Positions 53,480 to 61,807 of a stretch of 64,000 nucleotides of DNA are shown piece by piece. A model generated the notes under the pieces. It searched no databases. It was not told where the DNA came from and worked only from the letters and a program-made list of their open reading frames with translations. Position numbers and translations under genes: made by a program. The stretch spans positions 3,563,501 to 3,627,500 of the forward strand of contig NZ_CP096971.1 of the NCBI RefSeq assembly GCF_024758705.1. Reading direction: 5' to 3'. This DNA comes from Sphingomonas sp. SUN019 (GTDB lineage: Bacteria > Pseudomonadota > Alphaproteobacteria > Sphingomonadales > Sphingomonadaceae). Position 1 is the stretch's first letter, and each line of letters opens with the position of its first letter.

Positions 53480-53520
53480 GGCGCGGGAGCGCCGTCCGAC
53501 GGCGCGCCTTTGCCGCGCCG
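53480..53520. terminator. GC-rich hairpins downstream of dnaX-ybaB
   Basis: GGCGC-GGGA-GCGCC at 53480-53493, CCGTC-CGACGG next to it, and CGGCGCG (53500-53506) with CGCGCCG (53514-53520). Three small stems in a row, no T-run. They lie after ybaB and before the EcfG promoter of the next gene, and probably end or buffer the dnaX transcript. Confidence 0.45.
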
Positions 53521-53560
53521 CGTCCCGGTCACTTCAAACCGCGTTAACCGTTTCGCTACG

Positions 53561-53586
53561 GGAACAATCTCCGTCAGGCGTACGTT
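53561..53586 (+). promoter_or_regulatory. EcfG-type (general stress response) promoter
   Basis: GGAAC at 53561-53565 and CGTT at 53583-53586 with a 17-base spacer match GGAAC-N16/17-CGTT. It lies 31 bases before the ATG at 53618, nearly identical to the promoter at 42005-42030 (30 bases). Confidence 0.65.
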
Positions 53587-53617
53587 CGATCGCTCCAGTA
53601 CAACAGGAGCGTAAATC

Positions 53618-53884
53618 ATGGTCGAAGAACGTATCGTCAAAACCCGTGCCCCAGGTGAACCCGTCGCCACCAGCACCCACACGACTGTGATCGAACGGCG
53701 CGGCGGTGGCGGCGGCTTGCTGATCGGGCTGGCGGTACTGCTGCTCGTCGCGGTCGCCGCGTTCTTCCTGTTCAACCAGTCGCAGAACGACAATGCCAAG
53801 ACCAACGCGGTAACCTCGGCGGCGAAAAGCGTCGGCGACACCGCGGACAAGGCCGGCGCGGCGATCGAGAAGAGCGTGGAATAG
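53618..53884 (+). CDS. Small single-pass membrane protein, probably stress-induced
   Basis: 88 residues with a CAGGAG ribosome-binding site. An N-terminal polar part (about 1-33) ends in a Gly run. One membrane helix follows (LLIGLAVLLLVAVAAFFLF), then an amphipathic tail (VTSAAKSVGDTADKAGAAIEKSVE) that resembles the Ala/Lys/Asp repeats of stress and desiccation proteins. It is expressed from a GGAAC-N17-CGTT promoter, so membership of the EcfG regulon is likely. Function unknown. Confidence 0.75.
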   Translation: MVEERIVKTRAPGEPVATSTHTTVIERRGGGGGLLIGLAVLLLVAVAAFFLFNQSQNDNAKTNAVTSAAKSVGDTADKAGAAIEKSVE

Positions 53885-53891
53885 AGGTTGT

Positions 53892-54000
53892 CCGTCGTCC
53901 CCGCGAAAGCGGGGATCCATTGCCAGCATTGTCGTCCATTACCGGCGCGGTATTGCTGGCGGCGTCACGCCATGGATCCCCGCTTTCGCGGGGACGACGG
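53892..54000. repeat. Inverted repeat element, GTCGTCCCCGCG type (copy 2)
   Basis: Arms at 53892-53920 and 53972-54000 (CCGTCGTCCCCGCGAAAGCG... and complement) are perfect mirrors with a ~51-base loop. It is related to the element at 43821-43890. It lies between the convergent stress-protein and mtgA genes and may be a bidirectional terminator. Confidence 0.85.
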
Positions 54001-54011
54001 TAATTTGGCGG

Positions 54012-54689
54012 CTACTTCAAACACGCATCCAGTCCCTCGCGCCGCACCACGCCGATCCGGCTGGCGATGGCATTTCCGTGCCGCCGTACAAACCCCCGCG
54101 GCGCAACCGCCTCGCGCTTCTTCGGCAGCGGCAGCACCGCGGCAATTCGCCCGGCCTCGCTGGGGGACAACGTCTTCGCCGAATGGTTGAAATACCGGAT
54201 TGCCCCGGCCTCCGCGCCATAGGTGCCGATCCCCATCTCCGCGACGTTCAGGTAGACCTCCATGATCCGGCGCTTACCCCACAGCCCCTCGATCAGGACC
54301 GTGAACCACGCCTCGAACGCTTTGCGGACGTAACCGCCGCCCTGGAACAGGAAGACGTTCTTCGCGGTCTGCTGACTGATCGTCGATCCGCCGCGAATGC
54401 GCCCGCCCTTGGCATTGCGCAGCGCCGCCCCCGCGATCGCGCGATAGTCGAACCCGTGATGCTCGCAGAACCGCGAATCCTCGCCCGCAATCGCGGCGCG
54501 CGCCATGTCGGGATCGATGTCGTCCAGCGGCGTCCAGTCCTTCGTCACCGAATGGCCGCCGAGCAGATCGCCCAGCATCGTGAATGTGATCGGCGGCGGC
54601 ACGAAGCGATAGGCGAGCACCAGCAGCAGCGACGCCAGCACGAACCATAGGACGAGTTTCAGGACGAAGCGGAGGCTGCGGGCAAGCAT
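54012..54689 (-). CDS. mtgA: Monofunctional peptidoglycan transglycosylase
   Basis: 225 residues from the ATG at 54689; a TTG at 54725 is less likely. One N-terminal membrane helix (VLKLVLWFVLASLLLVLAY), then a GT51 domain with the catalytic Glu in AIAGEDSRFCEHHGFD, RGGSTISQQTAKN, and KRRIMEVYLNVAEMG. It polymerises lipid II into glycan strands at the inner membrane. Confidence 0.94.
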   Translation of the reverse strand: MLARSLRFVLKLVLWFVLASLLLVLAYRFVPPPITFTMLGDLLGGHSVTKDWTPLDDIDPDMARAAIAGEDSRFCEHHGFDYRAIAGAALRNAKGGRIRGGSTISQQTAKNVFLFQGGGYVRKAFEAWFTVLIEGLWGKRRIMEVYLNVAEMGIGTYGAEAGAIRYFNHSAKTLSPSEAGRIAAVLPLPKKREAVAPRGFVRRHGNAIASRIGVVRREGLDACLK

Positions 54690-54729
54690 CGCTAAAGTCT
54701 GTATCGTGGCCACCGTCGACGGCAAGCGG

Positions 54730-55476
54730 TCAGGGCAGCAGCGACACGCCTTTTCGCTCGGCCGCGCGCCGCGCCGCCGTGTAATTCGCCCCCATCATCG
54801 TCAGCGCGAGAAAGCCGACGACGATCGCATCGACCGCCATCATCACCCATACGACCGCGCGCGGCAGGCCGATCGCGCCGAGGCCGAGCGCGTAATGCAG
54901 CGCCATCAGCGGCAGCGCGCCGGCGATGATATAGCCGATCGCGCGCCAGAAACTGCCCGACATCACTCCGAACGATCGCACCGGCCCGATCGCCGCATTG
55001 CCGAGCGGCCATGCGACGAACCATGCGGTCAGATAGACGCCGATAATCGTCTGGATCACCACCGCCACCGCCGCCGCGATTGTGGCGACGGTGCCCTCAA
55101 GCCCCAGCAGCACGCCGACCGGCGGGCCGAACAGGCCGAACAACTGAACCGCGGCCAGGATCGCGAACTGCACCACAAATAGCATCGCCGCGGGTCGTTC
55201 GACTGCGCGTGCCTTAGCGGCACTGCGGTCCCACGCCATGAAACGGACGAACCAATAGCCGGGCAGAGTCAGCGCCAGCACCTTGGCGTAGCCGAGCGCC
55301 AGCCGCGAATCATCTGCCGACACCCCGCGCGCGGCCGCGCGGCTGTCGTACATCCCGATGTTGATCTCGACGACGTGCTGCGCGAATTCGATCAGGACCG
55401 GGATCAGGAACAGGAACGGCAACGCCCGCGCAAACGCGCCGCTGTCGGAATAGATTCGCTTGATATCCAGCCACAT
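54730..55476 (-). CDS. Multi-pass membrane protein of unknown function
   Basis: 248 residues from the ATG at 55476 (MWLDIKRIYSDSG), which has GGGGGCG upstream. About five membrane helices separated by short loops. No enzymatic motif seen. It lies 40 bases upstream of mtgA on the same strand and downstream of rpoH. A role in envelope biology is possible from context only. Confidence 0.72.
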   Translation of the reverse strand: MWLDIKRIYSDSGAFARALPFLFLIPVLIEFAQHVVEINIGMYDSRAAARGVSADDSRLALGYAKVLALTLPGYWFVRFMAWDRSAAKARAVERPAAMLFVVQFAILAAVQLFGLFGPPVGVLLGLEGTVATIAAAVAVVIQTIIGVYLTAWFVAWPLGNAAIGPVRSFGVMSGSFWRAIGYIIAGALPLMALHYALGLGAIGLPRAVVWVMMAVDAIVVGFLALTMMGANYTAARRAAERKGVSLLP

Positions 55477-55520
55477 GAGCGCCCCCTTTGTGGGTTCGCT
55501 ACACTGGCCGCACACTCCAC

Positions 55521-55546
55521 ACCACCCCGGCTTTCGTCGGGGTGGT
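55521..55546 (-). terminator. Hairpin downstream of rpoH
   Basis: ACCACCCCG (55521-55529) pairs with CGGGGTGGT (55538-55546) around an 8-base loop. It begins 8 bases after the rpoH stop in the direction of transcription. No T-run. Its stem sequence is like the arms of the CCCCGGC-type repeats, so it may be a half element. Confidence 0.55.
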
Positions 55547-55554
55547 TGAAATGC

Positions 55555-56457
55555 CTACGCCGTCAGCAGTCGCTTCTCGCCCGCGATCTTCATCATCGCC
55601 TTTTGCAGCTTCTCGAACGCGCGGACCTCGATCTGGCGCACCCGTTCGCGTGACACGCCGTACACTTGCGACAATTCCTCCAGTGTCTTGGGATCGTCCG
55701 TCAGACGGCGTTCGGTCAGGATGTGCTTTTCCCGGTCGTTCAGGTCATCCATCGCCGAGGTCAGCATTTCATGGCGCACGTCGGCCTCCTGCGCGTCGGC
55801 GACGACCTTGTCCTGCAATGGCGCATCGTCCTGCAGCCAATCCTGCCACTGGCCCTCGCCATCCTCGCGCATCGGGACGTTCAGTGACGTATCGCCGCCC
55901 ATCGCCATGCGGCGGTTCATGCTGGTCACTTCGGTTTCGGTCACGCCCAGATCATGCGCGATCTTCGCGACGTGTTCGGGCCGCAGGTCGCCGTCCTCAA
56001 ACGCGTCCAGCCGCGCCTTCATCCGGCGCAGGTTGAAGAAAAGCTTCTTCTGCGCCGCAGTGGTGCCCATCTTCACCAGCGACCAGCTACGCAGGATGAA
56101 CTCCTGGATCGACGCCCTGATCCACCACATCGCATAAGTGGCGAGGCGGAAGCCGCGATCGGGCTCAAATTTCTTCACGCCCTGCATCAGCCCGATATTG
56201 CCCTCCGAGATCAGCTCGGACACGGGCAGGCCGTAGCCGCGATAGCCCATCGCGATCTTCGCCACGAGCCGCAGGTGCGACGTGACGAGCTGCGCCGCCG
56301 CATCGGTGTCGCCGTGCTCCTGAAAACGCTTGGCGAGCATGAACTCCTGCTCGGGCGCCAGGATCGGAAATTTCTTGATCTCGGACAGATAGCGGTTGAG
56401 GCTCTGCTCCCCGCCGAGGGCAGGGATCGTCGCGGGGACGTTGCTGCGGGCTGCCAT
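55555..56457 (-). CDS. rpoH: RNA polymerase sigma factor RpoH (sigma-32, heat shock)
   Basis: 300 residues from the ATG at 56457 (MAARSNVPATIP), which has GGGAG 9 bases upstream; ATGs at 56463 and 56508 are less well placed. Region 2 has RLVAKIAMGYRGYGLPVSELISEGNIGLMQ, and the RpoH box QKKLFFNLRRMK is present. Region 4 ends with a HTH (LSQVYGVSRERVRQIE). It directs heat-shock gene transcription. Close homologues suggest several rpoH genes per sphingomonad genome. Confidence 0.95.
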   Translation of the reverse strand: MAARSNVPATIPALGGEQSLNRYLSEIKKFPILAPEQEFMLAKRFQEHGDTDAAAQLVTSHLRLVAKIAMGYRGYGLPVSELISEGNIGLMQGVKKFEPDRGFRLATYAMWWIRASIQEFILRSWSLVKMGTTAAQKKLFFNLRRMKARLDAFEDGDLRPEHVAKIAHDLGVTETEVTSMNRRMAMGGDTSLNVPMREDGEGQWQDWLQDDAPLQDKVVADAQEADVRHEMLTSAMDDLNDREKHILTERRLTDDPKTLEELSQVYGVSRERVRQIEVRAFEKLQKAMMKIAGEKRLLTA

Positions 56458-56530
56458 GATCATCGTCTCCCTTTTGGAGGCACGTCCTGTCGCAATGCGG
56501 TATCGCACTGCAGCGAAGAACGGCTTGAAG

Positions 56531-57478
56531 CTATACGTTAAGCTGACTGAACAGTTCCTGCATGTCTGCAGGCATCTCGCTTTCGAACGCCAAAGCGGTG
56601 CTTGTCACCGGATGGATGAACCCCAACCGGGCGGCGTGCAAGGCCTGGCGACGGAAACCAAGCGTTTCGAGAATCGCCCGGTGAGCTTGCTTTGTTCTAC
56701 CGTACACCGGGTCGCCGAGCAAGGCGTGGCCGATCGAGGCCATGTGCACGCGAACCTGATGCGTGCGCCCAGTCTCCAGCCGGCATTCGACCATCGTCGC
56801 CTCCTTCAGCGGCGCTAGTGTCGTGAAATGCGTCACCGCGCGCTTGCCGGTGGATACGATCGCGACCTTCTTTCGGTTACTAGGGGAGCGCGCGAGGGGG
56901 GCGTCGACCTTGCCCGCTGGCGGCATCGGTCGCCCGTTGACGATCGCCTTGTAACGCCGGTCGATCGAATGCGCCGCAAACTGCTTGGCCAGTCCCTCGT
57001 GCGCACGATCGGTCTTCGCCGCGACCATCAGTCCGCTGGTGTCCTTGTCGATGCGGTGGACGATCCCCGGCCGTGCGACGCCGCCGATACCCGATAGCGA
57101 CCCGCCGCAATGATGCAGCAGCGCATTGACCAGCGTCCCGTCGAGGTTGCCCGCGGCGGGATGGACGACCAGCCCGGCGGGCTTGTCGATCACGATCAGA
57201 TGCTCGTCCTCGAACGCCACCGCCAGCGGGATATCCTGCGCCTCGTTATGCGGCAGGGTGGGAAGCGGCACGGTGACGCTGAAAAGGTCGCCCGCCGCCG
57301 CCTTCTTCGCGGCATCGCGGGTGGCGATACCATCGCGCGTGACCTGACCTGCGGCGATCAGCACCTTCAGCCGTTCGCGCGACAGCGTCGGCACCGCGTC
57401 GGCAAGCGCACGATCGAGCCGCCAGCCATCGGCCGTGCCCGTGATCGTCGCTTGAATTACCTTAACCCCCAGGTCCAT
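56531..57478 (-). CDS. rluD: RluA/RluD family 23S rRNA pseudouridine synthase
   Basis: 315 residues. An S4 RNA-binding domain (about 17-65) precedes the catalytic domain with the active-site Asp in HRIDKDTSGLMV and the motif GRTHQVRVHMASIGHALLGDP. RluD-like enzymes isomerise uridines of 23S rRNA helix 69; assignment to RluD rather than RluA/RluC is by overall length and domains. Divergent from the JAMM peptidase gene with 12 bases between starts. Confidence 0.9.
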   Translation of the reverse strand: MDLGVKVIQATITGTADGWRLDRALADAVPTLSRERLKVLIAAGQVTRDGIATRDAAKKAAAGDLFSVTVPLPTLPHNEAQDIPLAVAFEDEHLIVIDKPAGLVVHPAAGNLDGTLVNALLHHCGGSLSGIGGVARPGIVHRIDKDTSGLMVAAKTDRAHEGLAKQFAAHSIDRRYKAIVNGRPMPPAGKVDAPLARSPSNRKKVAIVSTGKRAVTHFTTLAPLKEATMVECRLETGRTHQVRVHMASIGHALLGDPVYGRTKQAHRAILETLGFRRQALHAARLGFIHPVTSTALAFESEMPADMQELFSQLNV

Positions 57479-57490
57479 CTGACGTCGGAT

Positions 57491-57898
57491 ATGGGGATCA
57501 GGCTCGAAATTTCAATCGCCGACCACGACGCGATCGCCGCGTTTGCGCGAGGATCGAGCGAGGAAATCTGCGGGCTGCTGATCGGTAGGGAGGGGAATAT
57601 TGAAACACTCGTCCCCTGCAAGAACGTCGCCGCCGATCCCGCGCGCTTCTTCGAGATCGACCCCGCCACGCTGATCGCCGCGCACCGCGCCGCTCGCGCG
57701 GGAGGGCCGTCGGTGATCGGCCATTACCATTCGCATCCCTCTGGCGTCACGACGCCATCCGCCCGCGACGCCGCCGACGCCGCGCCCGACGGCGCGATCT
57801 GGATCATCACCGATGGCCGCACGCTGGCGGCGTGGCGCGCCGGGCGCGACGGGGCGGTGCATGGCCGCTTCGATCCGGTCGAATTGATCCGCGCCTGA
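57491..57898 (+). CDS. JAMM/MPN+ (M67 family) metalloprotease
   Basis: 135 residues from the ATG at 57491. The JAMM zinc motif is complete: Glu25 (SSEEICGLL), His80 and His82 (HYHSHPSG), and Asp93 (PSARDAADA), with Ser90. Bacterial members usually remove C-terminal residues from ubiquitin-like sulfur carriers or similar proteins. No sulfur-carrier gene is adjacent. A longer upstream frame is antisense to rluD and is not used. Confidence 0.9.
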   Translation: MGIRLEISIADHDAIAAFARGSSEEICGLLIGREGNIETLVPCKNVAADPARFFEIDPATLIAAHRAARAGGPSVIGHYHSHPSGVTTPSARDAADAAPDGAIWIITDGRTLAAWRAGRDGAVHGRFDPVELIRA

Positions 57899-57958
57899 CC
57901 TTGCGCGCGACTCATGCGTCCGCCAGAAGACGCGGCTTCATTTAATCGGGAATTTTCA

Positions 57959-58606
57959 GTGACCATCAGTCCGGTCGATTTCGCCAGCCTGCTCTGTTCG
58001 CGGTTGTGCCACGACCTTCTGTCGCCGATCGGCGCGCTCAACAACGGGCTCGAGCTGCTGGCGGACGAAACCGATCCCGCGATGCGCGAACGTTGCATGG
58101 AATTGCTGGCGGAAAGCGCGCGCACCTCGGCGAACAAGCTGAAGTTTTTCCGCTTGGCGTTCGGCGCGGCGGGCGGGTTCGGCGATGCGGTCGATTCGCG
58201 TGAGGCGCAGGCCGCGATCACCGGACTGCTCGGCGACAACAAGCGCCTGACGCTCAACTGGCTGGTCGAGGAACCGCAGCTTCCCAAACCCGCGATCAAG
58301 GTGCTGCTGAACCTGGCGATGATCGCGGGCGATGCGCTGGTCCGCGGCGGCACGCTCGACATCGGCGGCGAGAATAACGACGGGCTGGTCGAGATCGTGC
58401 TGAAGGCGGAAGGGCCGCGGATCGTGCTCGATCCCGAACTGCGCGCGATGCTGGTCGGGGGGCAAGTCGACGATTCCACGGTCACCCCGCGCGCCGCGGC
58501 GGCGTTCCTGGTTCACTCCATCGCGCATGACGCTGGCGGTTCGGTCCTCGTCAGCGAGCCGGGCGACGGCGTGCTGCTATTCGGCGCATCGATGAAGGCC
58601 AAGTAA
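57959..58606 (+). CDS. chpT: Histidine phosphotransferase ChpT
   Basis: 215 residues from the GTG at 57959 (CGGGAA upstream), which fits the family start better than the ATG at 57914. The DHp helix has the phospho-acceptor His in SRLCHDLLSPIGALNNG; the C-terminal domain is a degenerate kinase-like fold. In alphaproteobacteria ChpT passes phosphate from CckA to CtrA and CpdR in cell-cycle control. Immediately upstream of the che operon. Confidence 0.9.
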   Translation: MTISPVDFASLLCSRLCHDLLSPIGALNNGLELLADETDPAMRERCMELLAESARTSANKLKFFRLAFGAAGGFGDAVDSREAQAAITGLLGDNKRLTLNWLVEEPQLPKPAIKVLLNLAMIAGDALVRGGTLDIGGENNDGLVEIVLKAEGPRIVLDPELRAMLVGGQVDDSTVTPRAAAAFLVHSIAHDAGGSVLVSEPGDGVLLFGASMKAK

Positions 58607-58620
58607 ACACCACCTTAACC
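58604..58620 (+). promoter_or_regulatory. Candidate CtrA-binding site upstream of cheA
   Basis: TAAA-N7-TTAACC, one mismatch from the CtrA consensus TTAA-N7-TTAA(CC). It overlaps the chpT stop codon and lies 44 bases before the cheA ATG. CtrA controls motility genes in many alphaproteobacteria, so the site is plausible, but half-sites of this kind also arise by chance. Confidence 0.35.
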
Positions 58621-58663
58621 ACCCCTGGTCCATCCCCGTCGGCAGCAACGCCACCGGGGGCAC

Positions 58664-60940
58664 ATGGACGATCTGCTGCAGGAATTCATCGCCGAAACCC
58701 GCGAGACGCTCGGCGCGCTCGCGGGGGAAATCGTCGCATGGGAGGCGGACCCCGCCGATCGCGCGCGGCTGGATGCGATCTTCCGCTTCGTCCATACGGT
58801 AAAGGGCAGTTGCGGTTTCCTTGATCTGCCCCGCCTCGCACGTCTGAGCCACGCAGCGGAAGACGTGCTGTCCGCGGTACGCAGCGGTGATCGGACGCCC
58901 GACCCCGTCCTCGTCAACGCGGTCCTCGCAATCGTCGACCGGATCGGCGAGATCGTCGAGGCGATCGACGCCGGCGCCTCGCTGCCCGACACCAGCGAAG
59001 ACCTGCTGATCGCCGCGCTCGACGAATCCGCCGAACCGCAGAACGCGCCCGCCGCGAGCGTCGCCACCCCGGCCGCGCCACGCCTGCCGACCCGCAGCAT
59101 ACGCCTGTCGGTCGATCTGCTCGACCGGATGATGAGCGGCGTGTCGGAAATGGTGCTGGCGCGCAACGAACTCGCCCGCCGCGTGCGCGACAGCGGCGAC
59201 ACGGGAATCGAATCGACGCTCGACCGGCTGTCGCTGACCGTCGCCGAATTGCGCGAAACAGTGACGCGGACGCGGATGCAGACGATCGACGCATTGTTTT
59301 CGGCGCTGCCCCGCGTGGTGCGCGACACCGCCGCATCGCTCGGCAAGCAGGTCGCGTTGACGATCGACGGCGCGGACGTAGAGCTCGATCGCGAGATGAT
59401 CGAGATGCTGCGCGATCCGCTCGTCCACATGGTGCGCAACTCGCTCGACCACGGCATCGAAACCCCCGCCGAACGCCGCGCGGCGGGCAAGCGCGAGGTG
59501 GGTCGGCTGCACGTCTGCGCGCGCCAGTCGGGCAATCGCATCCTGGTCGAGATCGCCGACGACGGCCGCGGGGTCGATACCGAGCGGCTGGTTGCGAAGC
59601 TCGCCGCCGCGGACCCGTCGCGCGAAATGGCGCTGCACCGCTTGTCCGAACGCGGGCGGCTCGACCTGATCTTCGAACCCGGCCTGTCGAGCCGCGACGA
59701 CGTCAGCAGCCTGTCCGGGCGCGGCGTGGGCATGGACGTGGTGCGCACCAACGTCGAACAGATCGGCGGCGCGATCACGCTGGCCAATCAGCCGGGGCAC
59801 GGGCTGGCGGTCACGATCGAGGTGCCGCTGACGCTCGCCATCCTGTCCGCGATCGTCATCGAATCGAACGGTGTCCGCTTCGCCGTGCCGCGCCAGGCGG
59901 TGGACGAGATCGTCTCGGGCCATTCGTCGGTCGTCCGGATCGACCGGATCGGCGACGCCGACATCGTGACCGTGCGCGATCGGCGGCTGCCGCTGGTCGC
60001 GCTGGAGGCCGTGCTTGGCGGGTGTGCGGTCCCGCCCGAAATGCTGGTCATCCTGCAGGTGCCGGGCGGAGCCTATGCGCTGGCGGTCGACGCGGTGCTC
60101 GATACCGAGGAACTGGTGGTGAAGCCCGCCGCGCCCGCGGTGATGAGCGCAGGGATTTATTCGGGCCAGACCCTGCCCGACAACGGGCGGCCGTTGCTGC
60201 TGCTCGACTGCGCGGGGATCGCGACCGTGGCGGGCCTGACCTTCACCCGCGCGGAATTCGTCGAGGAGGCGGCCCCTGAAGCGCCGGTCGAGGAGGGCGT
60301 TCGCGCCTTGTTGTTCGACGACGTCGACGGCGCGCGCCGCGCGATCCCGCTGGCCGCGGTGGACCGGATCGAGGGCGCGACCGCGGATGCGGTGCGCTTC
60401 GCGGCGGGCCGGTGGTGGATGACCACGCCCGACGGAATGGTGCCGCTGAGCGCCGCGCCGCCCCGGCACGGGAACATGACGATGCTGCGTCTGCATGACG
60501 ATCGCGGCGCGGTGGCGCACCCGATCGCCGAGGCGCTGGAAATCGTGACGCTCCCGTCGGAAATCGCTCCTGCCGCTGCGGTCGGCGCGATCGCCGGAGT
60601 CGTGCTGATCGCGGGCGAACCGGTCGAACTGGTCGATCCGTTGTGGCTGCTCGATGCGACGCTCCGCACCGAAGGCCGCGTCGCGCCGATCTGCCTGCTG
60701 CACGGTGCCGATTCGGACTGGATGGAAGCATTTCTGAAGCCCGCGATCGAGGCCGCGGGCTACCGCGTCGCGCGCCGTCTCGCCGCTGGCGAAACGCCCG
60801 CGGTCGCGCTGGCGATGGAGGACGATTCCGATCCGCCCGCGCCGCGCGTCGTCCGGCTCAGCCGCGACCGCACCCGCGGCCTGCACCGCGCCGACCGCAC
60901 CGGTGTTATGGCTGCGCTGGCGAAGGAAATCGTATCGTGA
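58664..60940 (+). CDS. cheA: Chemotaxis histidine kinase CheA with extra C-terminal domains
   Basis: 758 residues. Hpt domain with phospho-acceptor His44 (RFVHTVKGSCGF), no P2 domain, a dimerisation region, then the ATPase with N box Asn259 (LVHMVRNSLDHG), G1 IADDGRGVD and G2 GRGVGMDVVR. A CheW-like domain follows (about 385-520). The last ~230 residues add a second CheW-like stretch and a receiver-like end (PICLLHGADSD...) without an identifiable phospho-accepting Asp. It phosphorylates CheY and CheB. GGGGG ribosome-binding site upstream. Confidence 0.93.
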   Translation: MDDLLQEFIAETRETLGALAGEIVAWEADPADRARLDAIFRFVHTVKGSCGFLDLPRLARLSHAAEDVLSAVRSGDRTPDPVLVNAVLAIVDRIGEIVEAIDAGASLPDTSEDLLIAALDESAEPQNAPAASVATPAAPRLPTRSIRLSVDLLDRMMSGVSEMVLARNELARRVRDSGDTGIESTLDRLSLTVAELRETVTRTRMQTIDALFSALPRVVRDTAASLGKQVALTIDGADVELDREMIEMLRDPLVHMVRNSLDHGIETPAERRAAGKREVGRLHVCARQSGNRILVEIADDGRGVDTERLVAKLAAADPSREMALHRLSERGRLDLIFEPGLSSRDDVSSLSGRGVGMDVVRTNVEQIGGAITLANQPGHGLAVTIEVPLTLAILSAIVIESNGVRFAVPRQAVDEIVSGHSSVVRIDRIGDADIVTVRDRRLPLVALEAVLGGCAVPPEMLVILQVPGGAYALAVDAVLDTEELVVKPAAPAVMSAGIYSGQTLPDNGRPLLLLDCAGIATVAGLTFTRAEFVEEAAPEAPVEEGVRALLFDDVDGARRAIPLAAVDRIEGATADAVRFAAGRWWMTTPDGMVPLSAAPPRHGNMTMLRLHDDRGAVAHPIAEALEIVTLPSEIAPAAAVGAIAGVVLIAGEPVELVDPLWLLDATLRTEGRVAPICLLHGADSDWMEAFLKPAIEAAGYRVARRLAAGETPAVALAMEDDSDPPAPRVVRLSRDRTRGLHRADRTGVMAALAKEIVS

Positions 60941-61371
60941 CCGAACGTCTTCACCTCGTCGCGCACATCGCCAGCCGCGGGTTGCTGCTCGACGCGTCGC
61001 AGGTCGATTCCGTGATCGACGTCGGCGATATCGTGCCGGCGCCGGGCAGCGCGCCCGCCATCCGCGGGCTCGCCGCGCTGCGCAGCCGCGTGGTGACTGT
61101 GATCGACACCTGGAAACTGCTCGACTTGCCGCCGCCGCAGGGTCAGCCACGGCGCGCGGCGGTGACGCAGGTCGATGGTCATTGTTATGCGGTGCTGGTC
61201 GACGCGCTGGAGGACGTCGCGCCATTCGCGGTGCAGCCGCTGGCCAGCGGCGTCGCGCTAGGCGCGTGCTGGGCCGATGTCGCCACCGGCAGCGCGGATC
61301 GCGCAGGCGAACCGATGCTGGCGATCGACCTGCACCGGCTGGTCGACGCGGTGTCGAAACCCGCCGGTTAA
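60937..61371 (+). CDS. cheW: CheW chemotaxis coupling protein
   Basis: 144 residues from a GTG overlapping the cheA stop (GTGA). CheW fold: RGLLLDASQVDSVIDV at the start, PAIRGLAALRSRVVTVIDTWKLL in the middle. It links CheA to receptors. No receptor gene is in this window. Confidence 0.87.
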   Translation: MTERLHLVAHIASRGLLLDASQVDSVIDVGDIVPAPGSAPAIRGLAALRSRVVTVIDTWKLLDLPPPQGQPRRAAVTQVDGHCYAVLVDALEDVAPFAVQPLASGVALGACWADVATGSADRAGEPMLAIDLHRLVDAVSKPAG

Positions 61372-61431
61372 CCCGGTCGTCACACCTGTTCTGGCATCAC
61401 CGATGCCGGTCGCAAAGCTCAAGGTAGCATC

Positions 61432-61797
61432 ATGAAATCCTGTTTGGTGGTCGATGATTCGAAAGTGATCCGAAAGGTCGCGCGTCACATTCTGGAGGGG
61501 CTGGATTTCAGCGTGTCCGAGGCGTGCGATGGTCGCGAGGCGCTCGACGCCTGCATCGCCAGCACGCCCGACGTGATCCTGCTCGACTGGAACATGCCGG
61601 TGATGAGCGGGATGGAATTCCTGCGCGCGATGCGCGACACCGATCTGCCGTCACGGCCGAAGGTGGTGTTCTGCACGACCGAAAACGGCATGGCGCACAT
61701 CCGCGCCGCGATCGAGGCGGGCGCCGACGAATACGTCATGAAGCCGTTCGACCGCGATACGCTGGAAAGCAAGCTGCAGATCGTCGGCGTCGCCTGA
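61432..61797 (+). CDS. cheY: CheY-type response regulator
   Basis: 121 residues, single receiver domain. Acidic pocket Asp8-Asp9 (LVVDDSKVIR), phospho-acceptor Asp52 (ILLDWNMP) and Lys104 (YVMKPFD). It should carry the CheA signal to the flagellar motor or another effector. AAGGTAGC ribosome-binding region upstream. Confidence 0.94.
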   Translation: MKSCLVVDDSKVIRKVARHILEGLDFSVSEACDGREALDACIASTPDVILLDWNMPVMSGMEFLRAMRDTDLPSRPKVVFCTTENGMAHIRAAIEAGADEYVMKPFDRDTLESKLQIVGVA

Positions 61798-61807
61798 ACG
61801 CCTGATC

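Noticed and set aside
43821..54000. Repeats considered as a CRISPR array
   Set aside because: Each element is a single inverted pair; there is no series of direct repeats with regular spacers and no cas gene.
57942..57956. CtrA-like TTAA-N7-TTTT just before chpT
   Set aside because: Second half-site is poor and the region is AT-rich by chance; not enough to call.
58577..61225. 882-codon open frame antisense to cheA
   Set aside because: Arg/His/Gln/Ala-rich translation without conserved motifs; it mirrors the GC-rich third positions of cheA on the other strand.
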